A DNA stretch of 64,000 nt from Maribacter thermophilus (GTDB lineage Bacteria; Bacteroidota; Bacteroidia; Flavobacteriales; Flavobacteriaceae), in NCBI RefSeq assembly GCF_001020565.1, contig NZ_LDAS01000001.1, positions 968,402 to 1,032,401 on the forward strand, given 5' to 3'. Below the pieces are notes generated by a model that saw nothing but the letters and a program-made list of their open reading frames with translations, was not told the DNA's origin and ran no database searches. The position numbers and the translations under genes were made by a program. Within the stretch, counting starts at the first letter, position 1. The number at the start of each line of letters is the position of its first letter. Shown piece after piece: positions 7,804 through 16,808 of this stretch.

Positions 7804-9987
7804 TTAGTTGCTCACCCCTATATCGTCCAAAACAATGACTCCCATATTGGTTTGATCAAAAACCAACGAGATTTTAGAAACTTTGGCGGCGTCAAATTCA
7901 TTCTCTTTTTCTGTAAAGTTATACAATGGAAAGTGAAAAGTCTGCAATTGTACCTCCCATGCACTACCAATCATACTTTTGTCGAGAAAATTGAATTTGG
8001 TAAACTTCGATTTCAGGGGGTTTGTAATCCTTTTTACATCGCTGACCTTGATGCTGGCGGTATTTTCGTCAATATCCGTAAGCACTATGGTGAAATCTAA
8101 CTGAATTGGATCTTTTATATTTTCTGTCCCTTTAACATTGTTGAGCCAAGTAAGGTCCCCAGCGCCAACGGTCATTTGTAATTGTAGCGAATCATTTTTC
8201 CAAAGCTCTTTGTTTCCTATAATCTCATAAACCGCCAACGAATCTTTTTCCAAACCCTCTTTCTCTTTGTAGTTCCATCCCAAAACCACGGCCGTATTAT
8301 CTTGTTTGCCCCCATCACGAGTGGTAAGGGGCTGCTCTTTCCATAAATTCATGTTTTTGGCGGCAATAACAATACTGTCAGGAGCTGTGGTAATATTTAT
8401 ATCTTCCTCGAAATTCACGATCGGTTTAAATTTGGAAGAAGCATAGTTGGTTAGAAAATACTCATTTGGAAGCCAATCTTGTCCATAGGCCACATTTTTA
8501 AAAATGGGCAAATAAGAATTGTTTCCTTTAAGGGTGGCTTCTGCAAAGGCACTTATAAATACCTTGGCCACCTCTTGTTGCTCTTCTTCTGATAAGAGAG
8601 GCTCTAGATTTAACAACCACTTAGAAGGTGCTCCAAAATCGGAATTCCCCCAGGTAGAATTAAATTGTCCATGATTGGCATGATGCACATAAACCCCTGC
8701 CTTAAATCGGTTTATGCTGTCTGTATATTGAAGCCTGCGATATGGACGCATTCCCCAAAAACTAACTTCATCCGAATCGTAAGAACCTTGCAGACTTAAG
8801 TAGTTGATATTTTTCAATACAATTTTACGATCATATCTATAATCGGTCGGCGCTATGGACACAATACCCTTTATATTAAAATTAAAATCGAATTTCTCTT
8901 TTGCAGTATCTGGTAAATACGGAAGAATATTGTAAGCTCCTGCTATAGTTACCGCCTCTCCGCCTCTAGAGTGCCCCATAAGCATTATATTGTCTGTATC
9001 AACTTTATTTGCCAATTCATGCTCGGCGTCGTTGTTCCAGGTTTGCCATTGCTCTATATGTTTTAAGAGCAACCACGCCCTTACGGGCATTTCTTTGCCC
9101 CTAAAATCGCCTGACCAGTGCCCATTCACAAAGTTTTCGTCAACAGAGACGGTAATAATCCCCCTGCTGGCCAATAACGAACCCAAATAACCATAACCAT
9201 CATCGGAATAATCGATCATGCTATGATTTCCATGTACTACAATGGCCAAAGGAAACGGCCCTTTGCCTTCTGGCATATATACACGTCCATTCAATGGCAA
9301 TTTATCAACCCCAAAACCCCAGAATTGTTCTCTCCACCTTTTTTTCTTGCCTTTCCAATCGGGCAATAGGTTTGTAGCATCGACGGTAGGGGTTATAAAT
9401 TTGACCCCCTCTGCGTATTCCGGTCTTTTTATATCCGTACCACTACCATAGGTAAAGGTTTTTACCTTAAAACTTCCCGGAGTAGTGGGGTTTTCAACTC
9501 CCTGCGCTTCTAAACTAATCTGGTCTTTACCCAAGGCCATGGTAGATACTTCTTTTGTATAGGGATCATCGCCCATGTCTGCCAATAAAAAGAACATGAC
9601 TCCAAAACCGATTATGGACATGATTAAAAACAAACCGATCCATACCGTTTTCTTTTGAAAAAAGGCATGTAGTAAAAGCATAACCAATATGGCTAAAATA
9701 CTTATTGGGTAGTAAATAATGTCTGGCCATCCAAATCCATACATCTTTAAGGCAATAAGACTGGCAAGACCACTAAGGCCTACCAATACATAGGAAGATT
9801 TAAAATTTTTAAATAGAATTCTTAGCAGTTTAAAGAAAAGATAAAAGAGTAGTTGAACGGCTACACCTACGATTATCGCCAAACTCATCATTAAAAGTGG
9901 CGGTAAACCCGTTAGAAAATGATAGCCATAAATGCCAAACAAAATAATGGTAGGTACAATGGAGAATAAAAAGAGCCTGTTTTTCAT
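7804..9987 (-). CDS. Membrane-anchored alpha/beta hydrolase
   Basis: A 727-residue protein. Residues 1-137 form about five membrane segments; the remainder is a large extracytoplasmic domain. The hydrolase core shows AIVVHGNHS near 249 (oxyanion-hole region) and the nucleophile elbow GHSRGG (Ser340), as in platelet-activating-factor acetylhydrolase, cutinase and chlorophyllase-like esterases. A later HANHGQFNSTWG may supply the catalytic His. The C-terminal roughly 200 residues look like a beta-rich accessory domain. The substrate is unknown. It is monocistronic as far as can be seen. Confidence 0.75.
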   Translation of the reverse strand: MKNRLFLFSIVPTIILFGIYGYHFLTGLPPLLMMSLAIIVGVAVQLLFYLFFKLLRILFKNFKSSYVLVGLSGLASLIALKMYGFGWPDIIYYPISILAILVMLLLHAFFQKKTVWIGLFLIMSIIGFGVMFFLLADMGDDPYTKEVSTMALGKDQISLEAQGVENPTTPGSFKVKTFTYGSGTDIKRPEYAEGVKFITPTVDATNLLPDWKGKKKRWREQFWGFGVDKLPLNGRVYMPEGKGPFPLAIVVHGNHSMIDYSDDGYGYLGSLLASRGIITVSVDENFVNGHWSGDFRGKEMPVRAWLLLKHIEQWQTWNNDAEHELANKVDTDNIMLMGHSRGGEAVTIAGAYNILPYLPDTAKEKFDFNFNIKGIVSIAPTDYRYDRKIVLKNINYLSLQGSYDSDEVSFWGMRPYRRLQYTDSINRFKAGVYVHHANHGQFNSTWGNSDFGAPSKWLLNLEPLLSEEEQQEVAKVFISAFAEATLKGNNSYLPIFKNVAYGQDWLPNEYFLTNYASSKFKPIVNFEEDINITTAPDSIVIAAKNMNLWKEQPLTTRDGGKQDNTAVVLGWNYKEKEGLEKDSLAVYEIIGNKELWKNDSLQLQMTVGAGDLTWLNNVKGTENIKDPIQLDFTIVLTDIDENTASIKVSDVKRITNPLKSKFTKFNFLDKSMIGSAWEVQLQTFHFPLYNFTEKENEFDAAKVSKISLVFDQTNMGVIVLDDIGVSN

Positions 9988-10184
9988 TTAAAATAGAGGT
10001 AGTTGGTTAATTAGTCTCTTAAATTAACCATCTTTAGGCTAAAAAGACACATTGACCGTAATTTTTGGCAATCACTTAAAAAAACAATGTTATTTAAAGG
10101 AAAGTTCATTTTTAGCCTCTAGAAACCGCTATAAGATTATTTTCGTTTCGCAGTAAAGAAAAATCGGATTTCGTAAGGCGGGAA

Positions 10185-11696
10185 CTACATTTTTTCCGCA
10201 AACATTTTAGAGATCTTGGACCTAAGTTTACGCTCATAATCCTCTTCTAGCCATTCTTTGTAGTTCTTGGTATTGTTCATGATACAATAGGAATATTGTC
10301 TTACACGATAGGCGATTTCCTCTTTTAGCTTTTTGGCCAATATTCGAGCTTCAAAGACATCTTCAGAGTTTTCTACGCAGATTTTTGCATGTTGCTCAAT
10401 ACTCTTTTCCAATACCAATTTAGATTTTTCGCCATTGGCAAAACTTTTCTTGTACTCGGCCTTTATATCAAATTCAATAGTCTCCGATTTGGAAAATTGA
10501 TCCCTCAGTTCTTGTGGCATTTCATACACGAACTCCCGTTCTATCTCTTCGTCATTTTTAATGTTCTCCAAATAAAAATCTGGAAAATGAAAAATTTCCT
10601 GCCAATCAATTTTAGCGTCCCACATGCCAAAACGGGCAATGTTGTTGCCCATATCTATAACGGTGAACTCTTCTTTGTGGGGAAGGTACCTAGAACCCCG
10701 GCCTATCATTTGAAAATACAGTGTAAGAGAACGTGTGGCCCTATTTAGAATAATGGTCTCTACCGAAGGCTCATCGAACCCGGTTGTTAATATACTTACC
10801 GAAGTCAATATAGCATCTGGCGTAACCTTAAACCATTCTAAGATCTCTTTACGTTCCGATGCGGTGTTCTTATTGTCTAAATGCCGAATGTTATAACCAG
10901 CTTTCTTAAAGGTTTCGTACACATATCTAGAGGTGTTGATCCCATTATTAAAGATTAGGGTCTTGGTACCTTTGGCAATTTCGTTATACGCATTTACCAA
11001 TTTGCCGAGCATACTATGGTTGCTGTATAGTTCATCGGAAGATTTAACGGTATAATCGCCGTTAATGCCCAATTTTAAACTTTGTAGGCTAACATCATAA
11101 TTGTACATGTTCGCCTTTGCCAAAAACTTTTTCTCTATTAAAGAACTGATGGACTCGCCAATGATCAACTTTTGGTAGTTGTCTTTCATCGGAAGCTTTA
11201 TATTGGAGCTTAATGGTGTGGCGGTTACCCCAAGAATCACAGCATTTTCAAAGTATTTAAAAAGTTTTCTGAAAGAATTGTAATGGGCCTCATCTATAAT
11301 TACAAGCCCAATATTGTTTATTTCGACCTTGTCTTCTTGTAATCTATTGTTTAAGGTCTCTACCATGGCAACGAAGCATTTGAACTCATTCTGGTCATAA
11401 AGTTCTTTTACCTCGCTATTGATAATCTTGTTTTTTACCCCAAAGCTATGCAGCATTTTCGAGGTCTGTAAACTTAGTTCTATTCGATGGGTAAGAACTA
11501 CTACCTTTTTTTGTGTTTTTTCTATATACCTTCTTGCAATCTCTGAAAAAACCACGGTTTTGCCCCCTCCGGTAGGTAGTTGGTATAGCAAATTTGAATT
11601 ATCGGGGTTCTCTTCTAAATACTTGAATATATTCTTGAGGTCTTCCTCCTGATAATCATATAACTTCTTTTCGACAATTTCTTCTGTAGATTTCAA
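10185..11696 (-). CDS. Superfamily 2 DEAD/DEAH-box helicase
   Basis: A 503-residue SF2 helicase with a Q-motif-like start (LYDYQEEDL), motif I PTGGGKT (41-47), motif II DEAH (in VIIDEAHYNS), motif III ATPLSS, and in the second RecA domain TTGFDEP and QMIGRGSRYLP (motif VI). This resembles the helicase core of type I/III restriction and UvrB/RAD25-like proteins, but no nuclease or methylase gene is adjacent. The last roughly 150 residues are charged and unassigned. A role in DNA or RNA repair is possible but not shown. Confidence 0.85.
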   Translation of the reverse strand: MKSTEEIVEKKLYDYQEEDLKNIFKYLEENPDNSNLLYQLPTGGGKTVVFSEIARRYIEKTQKKVVVLTHRIELSLQTSKMLHSFGVKNKIINSEVKELYDQNEFKCFVAMVETLNNRLQEDKVEINNIGLVIIDEAHYNSFRKLFKYFENAVILGVTATPLSSNIKLPMKDNYQKLIIGESISSLIEKKFLAKANMYNYDVSLQSLKLGINGDYTVKSSDELYSNHSMLGKLVNAYNEIAKGTKTLIFNNGINTSRYVYETFKKAGYNIRHLDNKNTASERKEILEWFKVTPDAILTSVSILTTGFDEPSVETIILNRATRSLTLYFQMIGRGSRYLPHKEEFTVIDMGNNIARFGMWDAKIDWQEIFHFPDFYLENIKNDEEIEREFVYEMPQELRDQFSKSETIEFDIKAEYKKSFANGEKSKLVLEKSIEQHAKICVENSEDVFEARILAKKLKEEIAYRVRQYSYCIMNNTKNYKEWLEEDYERKLRSKISKMFAEKM

Positions 11697-11811
11697 AAGG
11701 GCAAGAAAATTTTAATTTAGTAAAAAGCAAGACCTTAAAATTAGAAGATTTTTATGGGTTAAGAAAATATAAACCCATTAATGCCAAAAATTGAATAAAA
11801 ACGTAAAATAA

Positions 11812-12741
11812 TCAATATCTTTTTATACGGTCCACTTGATTCAAAAGCACTGTGCCGATTTGGAGTCTCTCATAGTTTTCTATAATCTGGGGCACGACCG
11901 AATTTGTGTCGGAAACACTGGCATAATGTGGTGTCATAAATATTTTTGGATGATTCCAAAAAGGGTGGCTTACCGGTAAAGGTTCTTGGTGGTATACGTC
12001 TAAACTGGCCCCGGACAGCAAGTTGTTGTCCAAAGCCGCTATTAAATCATGGTCTACCAGGTGTCCGCCTCTTGCCACATTTATAATGTAGGCTCCTTTC
12101 GGCAATTGTAAAAAAAGTTCTTTGTTCAAGATTCCTTCGGTTTCTGGTGTTAAGGGTAATAAACAAACCAGTATTTGTGAAGAACTCAAAAAAGGTTTCA
12201 ACCCTTCTTTTCCAGAAAAGGTGCTTACATCTTTCAAATCCTTTTTTGTTTTTGACCACCCTTGTACAGAGAATCCAACTTTTTTTAGATCCAAGGCTGT
12301 TAAGGAGCCCAACTCCCCTAGCCCCATTATGCCCACTGTTATATCTTTTATACGTTTATAATTTTTAGGCTTCCATTCTTGGGACGCTTGTTGTACTCTA
12401 TACGTATTAAAATTCTTGATTTCTGCTAAAATCAAAGCTAATACATGCTCAGACATGTCACTGGCCAAAAAAGGATCTATCACTCGTGTTATAGGAACAT
12501 GTTGAGGCGCGTCAGGGTCATCAAAAATATAGTCTACCCCTGCACCGGCAGAGGCGATGCACTTTAGATTCGGATATTGGGCCAAACTACCTATCGGATG
12601 TTTCCAGATAAGGGCCATGGTTATTTCTTCTTTGGGGTGTTCCTCTAAATAACTGTACACTTTTAAATTGGGAGACCTATTTAACAGTGCTTGCTTCCAT
12701 ACATCAATTTTATCATCCTGTCTTATAATAACTATTGCCAT
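11812..12741 (-). CDS. D-2-hydroxyacid dehydrogenase, glyoxylate/hydroxypyruvate reductase A type
   Basis: A 309-residue NAD(P)-dependent dehydrogenase. The Rossmann motif is GIMGLGELGSLTA, the substrate-binding Arg is in NVARGGHLVD, and the catalytic Glu and His are in DVYHQEPLP and MTPHYAS. This set matches the GhrA branch, which reduces glyoxylate and hydroxypyruvate. It lies 11 bases after the DUF6155 gene on the same strand, so the two are probably co-transcribed. Confidence 0.87.
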   Translation of the reverse strand: MAIVIIRQDDKIDVWKQALLNRSPNLKVYSYLEEHPKEEITMALIWKHPIGSLAQYPNLKCIASAGAGVDYIFDDPDAPQHVPITRVIDPFLASDMSEHVLALILAEIKNFNTYRVQQASQEWKPKNYKRIKDITVGIMGLGELGSLTALDLKKVGFSVQGWSKTKKDLKDVSTFSGKEGLKPFLSSSQILVCLLPLTPETEGILNKELFLQLPKGAYIINVARGGHLVDHDLIAALDNNLLSGASLDVYHQEPLPVSHPFWNHPKIFMTPHYASVSDTNSVVPQIIENYERLQIGTVLLNQVDRIKRY

Positions 12742-12752
12742 ATTTTAATCTA

Positions 12753-13262
12753 TTAATCCAATATATCCAAAGCCCTTGAAAAATCTTCCATGTATAGCCA
12801 ATTATCGGATTGTGTTCGTTCATAAACCTGGATCAACCGCTCTTTGTACTCCGACAACAAATTGTTTTGTGAAATAAAGGTGGTCATCTCCACAAAAGAG
12901 TTTAACATACTTTTGTAAAAAGCATCGGGTACATTTCGTTCAGAGGCGAAGGTTTGTGCAATTTCTAAATTATATAACATAACGTCGGCCACTAAATTAG
13001 GGGCTACACCGAGCTTTATAAAATGTTTTATATACTTCTGGGCTACCGACCGTCTGGCTTTTGGCCTTTTTCGTTTTAACGGAAAATATTCATTGGAGAT
13101 TTTGGTCTTGGCCTCTTGTACCAACTTGTCCTCTTTTGGGTTAAAGGCAAAGTCGTAATATGTCTTTACTGCCGGAAACTTATCGTACAGTTCTATAATC
13201 TGCTCCTGTAATTCTGATTTGTTTAAATCGGACAAGTATGATTTGAGTGCTCTTTTGCTCAT
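12753..13262 (-). CDS. DUF6155 family protein
   Basis: A 169-residue, largely helical and basic protein starting MSKRALKSYLSDLNKSELQE. It matches what I know as DUF6155, a Bacteroidota family with no assigned function. A central KRKRPKARRS patch is strongly basic. No membrane segment or catalytic motif is seen. It probably shares a transcript with the dehydrogenase downstream and is divergent from the sigma factor gene. Confidence 0.7.
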   Translation of the reverse strand: MSKRALKSYLSDLNKSELQEQIIELYDKFPAVKTYYDFAFNPKEDKLVQEAKTKISNEYFPLKRKRPKARRSVAQKYIKHFIKLGVAPNLVADVMLYNLEIAQTFASERNVPDAFYKSMLNSFVEMTTFISQNNLLSEYKERLIQVYERTQSDNWLYMEDFSRALDILD

Positions 13263-13432
13263 GGTAATAACGATTGGGTCAAAAATAAGTCATGAAACTT
13301 CAATAGCCTAAAAGGTTGAAATATTATACGATAGGTTATAATTTTTGTAAAACATTATGTGTTTCCCTTTGGAAAAGACGTAATAAAAATGTATAATGTA
13401 GACTTGTACAATAACTAAACACAAAATAATAT

Positions 13433-14296
13433 ATGAGGCAACTAAAGATTATCAAGCAGGTAACCAATAGGGAATCAAAATCTTTGGACAAATACTTGCA
13501 AGATATCAGCAAAATAGACTTAATAACGGCGAATGAAGAAGTTGAATTGGCCCAAAGAATCCGCGAAGGTGATCAAGTTGCTTTGGAAAAATTGACAACC
13601 GCAAACCTAAGGTTTGTTGTTTCTGTAGCTAAACAATATCAAAATCAAGGGTTAAAATTACCCGACTTAATAAATGAAGGAAATCTAGGTTTGGTAAAAG
13701 CGGCGAAACGTTTTGATGAAACCCGTGGTTTTAAGTTTATATCTTATGCCGTTTGGTGGATCAGGCAATCTATTTTACAGGCTTTGGCGGAGCAGTCCAG
13801 GGTAGTGAGGCTTCCTTTGAACAAAATTGGATCCATAAACAAAATTAAAAAGACTTTTTCTTATCTAGAGCAAACACATGAGCGTCCGCCTTCTGCAGAA
13901 GAAATTGCCAAAGAACTGGAAATGACCGTAAGTGAAGTAAAACAGTCATTAAAAAATTCTGGCAGACATGTATCCATGGATGCGCCACTTCGTGAAGGGG
14001 AAGACTCTAATCTATACGACGTATTGCGTTCTGGAGAATCTCCAAAACCGGATAATCACTTGTTGCAACAATCTTTGAATACCGAAATTAATAGGGCGTT
14101 GGAAACATTGTCTCCAAGAGAGGCTGATGTGGTTAAATTGTATTACGGAATCGGTGATCAGCAATCTATGACCTTGGCAGAAATCGGGCACACTTTTGAT
14201 CTTACCAGAGAAAGGGTAAGACAAATTCGTGAAAAAGCGATCCGTAAACTTCGCCATAATTCAAGAAGTAAATTATTAAAGACTTATTTGGGATAA
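13433..14296 (+). CDS. rpoD: Primary RNA polymerase sigma factor (RpoD/SigA type)
   Basis: A 287-residue sigma-70 protein lacking the long N-terminal 1.1 region, as usual for the Bacteroidota housekeeping factor that reads TTTG/TAnnTTTG promoters. Region 1.2 includes SLDKYLQDI. Region 2 has [16 protein letters not shown] and the DNA-melting helix [14 protein letters not shown]. Region 3 follows [10 protein letters not shown]. Region 4.2 is [20 protein letters not shown]. It stands alone, with a strong terminator 24 bases downstream. Confidence 0.95.
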   Translation: MRQLKIIKQVTNRESKSLDKYLQDISKIDLITANEEVELAQRIREGDQVALEKLTTANLRFVVSVAKQYQNQGLKLPDLINEGNLGLVKAAKRFDETRGFKFISYAVWWIRQSILQALAEQSRVVRLPLNKIGSINKIKKTFSYLEQTHERPPSAEEIAKELEMTVSEVKQSLKNSGRHVSMDAPLREGEDSNLYDVLRSGESPKPDNHLLQQSLNTEINRALETLSPREADVVKLYYGIGDQQSMTLAEIGHTFDLTRERVRQIREKAIRKLRHNSRSKLLKTYLG

Positions 14297-14320
14297 TTTC
14301 CTATAAATAGCCTCTCATAT

Positions 14321-14355
14321 AAAAGCGCCCCTATTGTTCAATAGGGGCGCTTTTT
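14321..14355. terminator. Strong bidirectional terminator
   Basis: A perfect 15-bp stem (14321-14335 with 14340-14354) with loop GTTC. Runs of T on the plus side and A on the minus side let it stop rpoD on the plus strand and the microprotein unit on the minus strand. Confidence 0.9.
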
Positions 14356-14373
14356 CAATAATGAACACTAAAA

Positions 14374-14475
14374 TTATGAATGAGATAGTTTGTTGATATT
14401 AAAATCAACAAGAATGTTGTTCAAATCCTGAATAAAATTCTGATAAGAGGTATTTTCTTGATTTTGATGCGCCAT
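14374..14475 (-). CDS. Predicted microprotein 1 (33 aa)
   Basis: A 33-codon ORF starting MAHQNQENTS and ending LSHS. Its centre, YQNFIQDLNNIL (11-22), matches the core of the neighbouring 32-codon ORF at 8 of 12 positions. Hydrophobic residues at 11, 14, 15, 18, 21, 22 and 25 give an amphipathic-helix pattern. The 11-mer TTAAAAAATTA ends 4 bases before the ATG and recurs at nearly the same place before the second ORF. It is followed by the terminator at 14321-14355. I do not recognise a family. Being real is inferred from duplication and context, not homology. Confidence 0.6.
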   Translation of the reverse strand: MAHQNQENTSYQNFIQDLNNILVDFNINKLSHS

Positions 14476-14510
14476 GATCTAATTTTTTAAAGGTTTACTA
14501 CCAGGCTAGG

Positions 14511-14609
14511 CTACATATAGTCTAGTTCCGATAATTCGTTTAAGCTTAAAATTTCGTTTAAATCTTGAAGGAACACTAAGTACTCTTCGCCGTAGGTATC
14601 GTAAAGCAT
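14511..14609 (-). CDS. Predicted microprotein 2 (32 aa)
   Basis: A 32-codon ORF starting MLYDTYGEE and ending SELDYM. The core YLVFLQDLNEIL (10-21) is the counterpart of microprotein 1. It is strongly acidic, with eight Asp/Glu and no Lys or Arg, and also patterned as an amphipathic helix. It is the first ORF of the pair; the second starts 35 bases after its stop. TTAAAAAATTA lies 5 bases upstream of the ATG. A promoter at 14662-14692 gives a leader of about 45 bases. Confidence 0.6.
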   Translation of the reverse strand: MLYDTYGEEYLVFLQDLNEILSLNELSELDYM

Positions 14610-14661
14610 ATGGTTAATTTTTTAATAATTGATCTGGGTTAATCACTAACTAAATACAGGA

Positions 14662-14692
14662 TAAATGTAACCATGTAATACTATAGACACAA
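14662..14692 (-). promoter_or_regulatory. Predicted promoter of the microprotein pair
   Basis: On the minus strand, TTG at 14692-14690, a 20-bp spacer, then TACATTTA at 14669-14662 (one mismatch to TAnnTTTG). The predicted start is near 14655. Confidence 0.5.
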
Positions 14693-14701
14693 TTAATTGT
14701 G
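14688..14701. promoter_or_regulatory. Perfect 14-bp palindrome over the -33 element
   Basis: CACAATTAATTGTG is a perfect inverted repeat that covers the TTG of the microprotein promoter. That position suits a repressor site. The binding protein is unknown. Confidence 0.45.
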
Positions 14702-14895
14702 GTGTAGGTGCCCATTTCTGTTGTAAAAAATATGATTGTTATAGGTGAACGATAAAAACTTGCAAAACCATATATTTTATTAGGGTTTCAAGAGTTTTCC
14801 GTTCGTCGATATTACCTGTTTTTCATCGATATTGGACATTGGTGTCTTGTATATGTACAGGCTATGGCCATAAAAACGATTAAAATACCATACGG

Positions 14896-16653
14896 TTATA
14901 TTTGTCTATTTTTTATTTCCTCTAGAGACCTATTGATCAATTTTTCACTTTGGGGATAATATTTAAGAAACATGTCAAAGAGATTACTTACCTCTTCCTT
15001 ATTTTCCTTTTTACAGTTTTCTTGCATATCTACCATCATTTGGGTAAGGTCGTTTAACCTAAGCATGGTAAGACCTGCTTTAAGTTTATGTGCCGATAGG
15101 CCTATTTCGTCCAAATTGTTATGGCTTAGGCCAATCTTGACCGTGCCAATAAACTCATAAACATTTTGTTTAAACAGTCTGATCAATTCTTCTAGCACAC
15201 TGATTTCTCCACAACAATCCTTAAGCACACCGTTTAGGTCCAGTGTTTTTTCCGATTTAGTGATGGGTTCTTTTTTCAATAGGGCAATACTGTCCTTTGA
15301 AAGAGATTTCTCGTTTTTCCCTTTCAGCATTTTTACAAGCAATTCGTTCAAAGTATATGGTTTTAATAGAAAATCGTTAATACCGGATGTGATACAGTTT
15401 TCTTCATCTTGAGCAGTAAAATCTGCACTGATTGCAATTATGGGAACTTGATTAATGGTTTTATCGGACCTTATTTTTTGAGAAACCTCAAATCCGCTCA
15501 TATTCGGCATCTTTAGGTCCATTAATATTAAATCTATTGATTGTGTCTTTAATATACCTATTCCATTATCGGCTTCTGAAGTAACAAATACCTTACAGCC
15601 CCATCTTTTTAATTGTTCTTTGATCAAATGTTGGTTCATCTTGTTGTCTTCGAAGACCAATATTTTGGTTCCGTTCAAAAGCTCTTTGCCTTTTTTTACG
15701 TTAACATTGTAGCGATGGGTCTTGGGTATGTTTTTAAGGTTTCCCTTGGCAAACGGAATGGTAAATTTAAAAGAGGTGCCCTCCCCCAACTTGCTGGTAA
15801 CGTTGATGCTGCCTCCTTGTTTTTCCACCAATTCTTTGACAATACTAAGCCCTAGGCCCGTACCCCCATATTTGTAATATGTATTTCTATCGGCCTGTTT
15901 AAAGCTTTGAAATATATTTGCCAGTTGTTCTTCTGAAATACCTATTCCGGTATCTTCTATATTGAATAATAGTACATAATCACCTTTACTTTGTTCCAGT
16001 ACTTCAACCTTTAGTTTAATGAATCCCTTCTCAACGAATTTCACCGAATTTCCCAAAAGGTTCAACAATATCTGGGAAAGTTTAGAGGGGTCACCGACCA
16101 ACGTAGTGGGTATTTTTTTATCCACTTCTAGTTTTAGGTCTACGTTTTTGTCAATGATCAATGTTTGACATAGAAAAACAACATCATTGATCAATCCGTG
16201 AAAATTAAAATCGATAATATTAAAATCACCGATCCCTGATGTAAGTTTAGAATACTCCAACACTTCGTTTATAATTTCTAAAAGGTTCTGCGATGCCGAG
16301 TGTATGGCTTCTACCTTTTTTTGTTGTCCTGGAGTAAGTTTTTCTTCCCTTAATAGATTGGTGAAACCAATAATTCCGTTCAGGGGAGTCCTTATTTCAT
16401 GGCTTACATGGGCTATAAAATTCTTATCATTGCCGACATCTTTTTGTTTCTTGATAATAGACAATGGTTTAGCTTCTGGTTTTTTTTCGACCACGGTGCC
16501 ATTGTCAAATATTTTGTTTTCCAATTTATTCTTGAAATCGGAAAAAGAAGCCTTTAAAGCCGCCGCTTCTTCTGTGTTCAACGACTCGAACGCAAAGTGG
16601 GTCAGGTTAGACTCTAAATTGTTTACTTGACTAAGAATATCTTGTGTTTTCAA
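14896..16653 (-). CDS. Soluble hybrid histidine kinase (HisKA-HATPase-REC-HPt)
   Basis: A 585-residue protein with no membrane segment. The order is a short N-terminal region (1-75, partly helical), HisKA with HVSHEIRTPLNG (phospho-His85), HATPase with NLLGNSVKF, DTGIGI and GGTGLGLSI, a receiver with DLILMDLKMPNMSG (Asp near 386), and a C-terminal HPt domain with SAHKLKAGL (His near 532). It is a complete internal phosphorelay without a recognised sensor domain and without an adjacent output regulator. It lies upstream of the microprotein pair on the same strand, about 290 bases away. Confidence 0.9.
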   Translation of the reverse strand: MKTQDILSQVNNLESNLTHFAFESLNTEEAAALKASFSDFKNKLENKIFDNGTVVEKKPEAKPLSIIKKQKDVGNDKNFIAHVSHEIRTPLNGIIGFTNLLREEKLTPGQQKKVEAIHSASQNLLEIINEVLEYSKLTSGIGDFNIIDFNFHGLINDVVFLCQTLIIDKNVDLKLEVDKKIPTTLVGDPSKLSQILLNLLGNSVKFVEKGFIKLKVEVLEQSKGDYVLLFNIEDTGIGISEEQLANIFQSFKQADRNTYYKYGGTGLGLSIVKELVEKQGGSINVTSKLGEGTSFKFTIPFAKGNLKNIPKTHRYNVNVKKGKELLNGTKILVFEDNKMNQHLIKEQLKRWGCKVFVTSEADNGIGILKTQSIDLILMDLKMPNMSGFEVSQKIRSDKTINQVPIIAISADFTAQDEENCITSGINDFLLKPYTLNELLVKMLKGKNEKSLSKDSIALLKKEPITKSEKTLDLNGVLKDCCGEISVLEELIRLFKQNVYEFIGTVKIGLSHNNLDEIGLSAHKLKAGLTMLRLNDLTQMMVDMQENCKKENKEEVSNLFDMFLKYYPQSEKLINRSLEEIKNRQI

Positions 16654-16808
16654 AATAGAAATTGGTTAAGGATAACTTTATAAAGCGGCTTTAAATATGA
16701 ATGATAATCTAAAAGTCCTTCTTTCCTGTCCTTACGGCAATTAAATGTTCCCTAGGCTTCCTTTTTTGTTGTGAATTAGCTTTATTTGTAGGTATAAATC
16801 CAACCATC

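Noticed and set aside
9988-10184. GGTTAATT/AATTAACC inverted repeat upstream of the membrane hydrolase
   Set aside because: An 8-bp AT-rich match with a 9-base loop is expected by chance in this DNA; nothing else in the spacer supports it.
10185-11696. Helicase as part of a restriction or defence system
   Set aside because: No methylase, nuclease or other defence gene is adjacent; neighbours are metabolic genes.
14661-14715. 18-codon ORF upstream of the microprotein pair (MGTYTTINC...)
   Set aside because: It overlaps the predicted promoter and palindrome, lacks the QDLN core and the upstream 11-mer.
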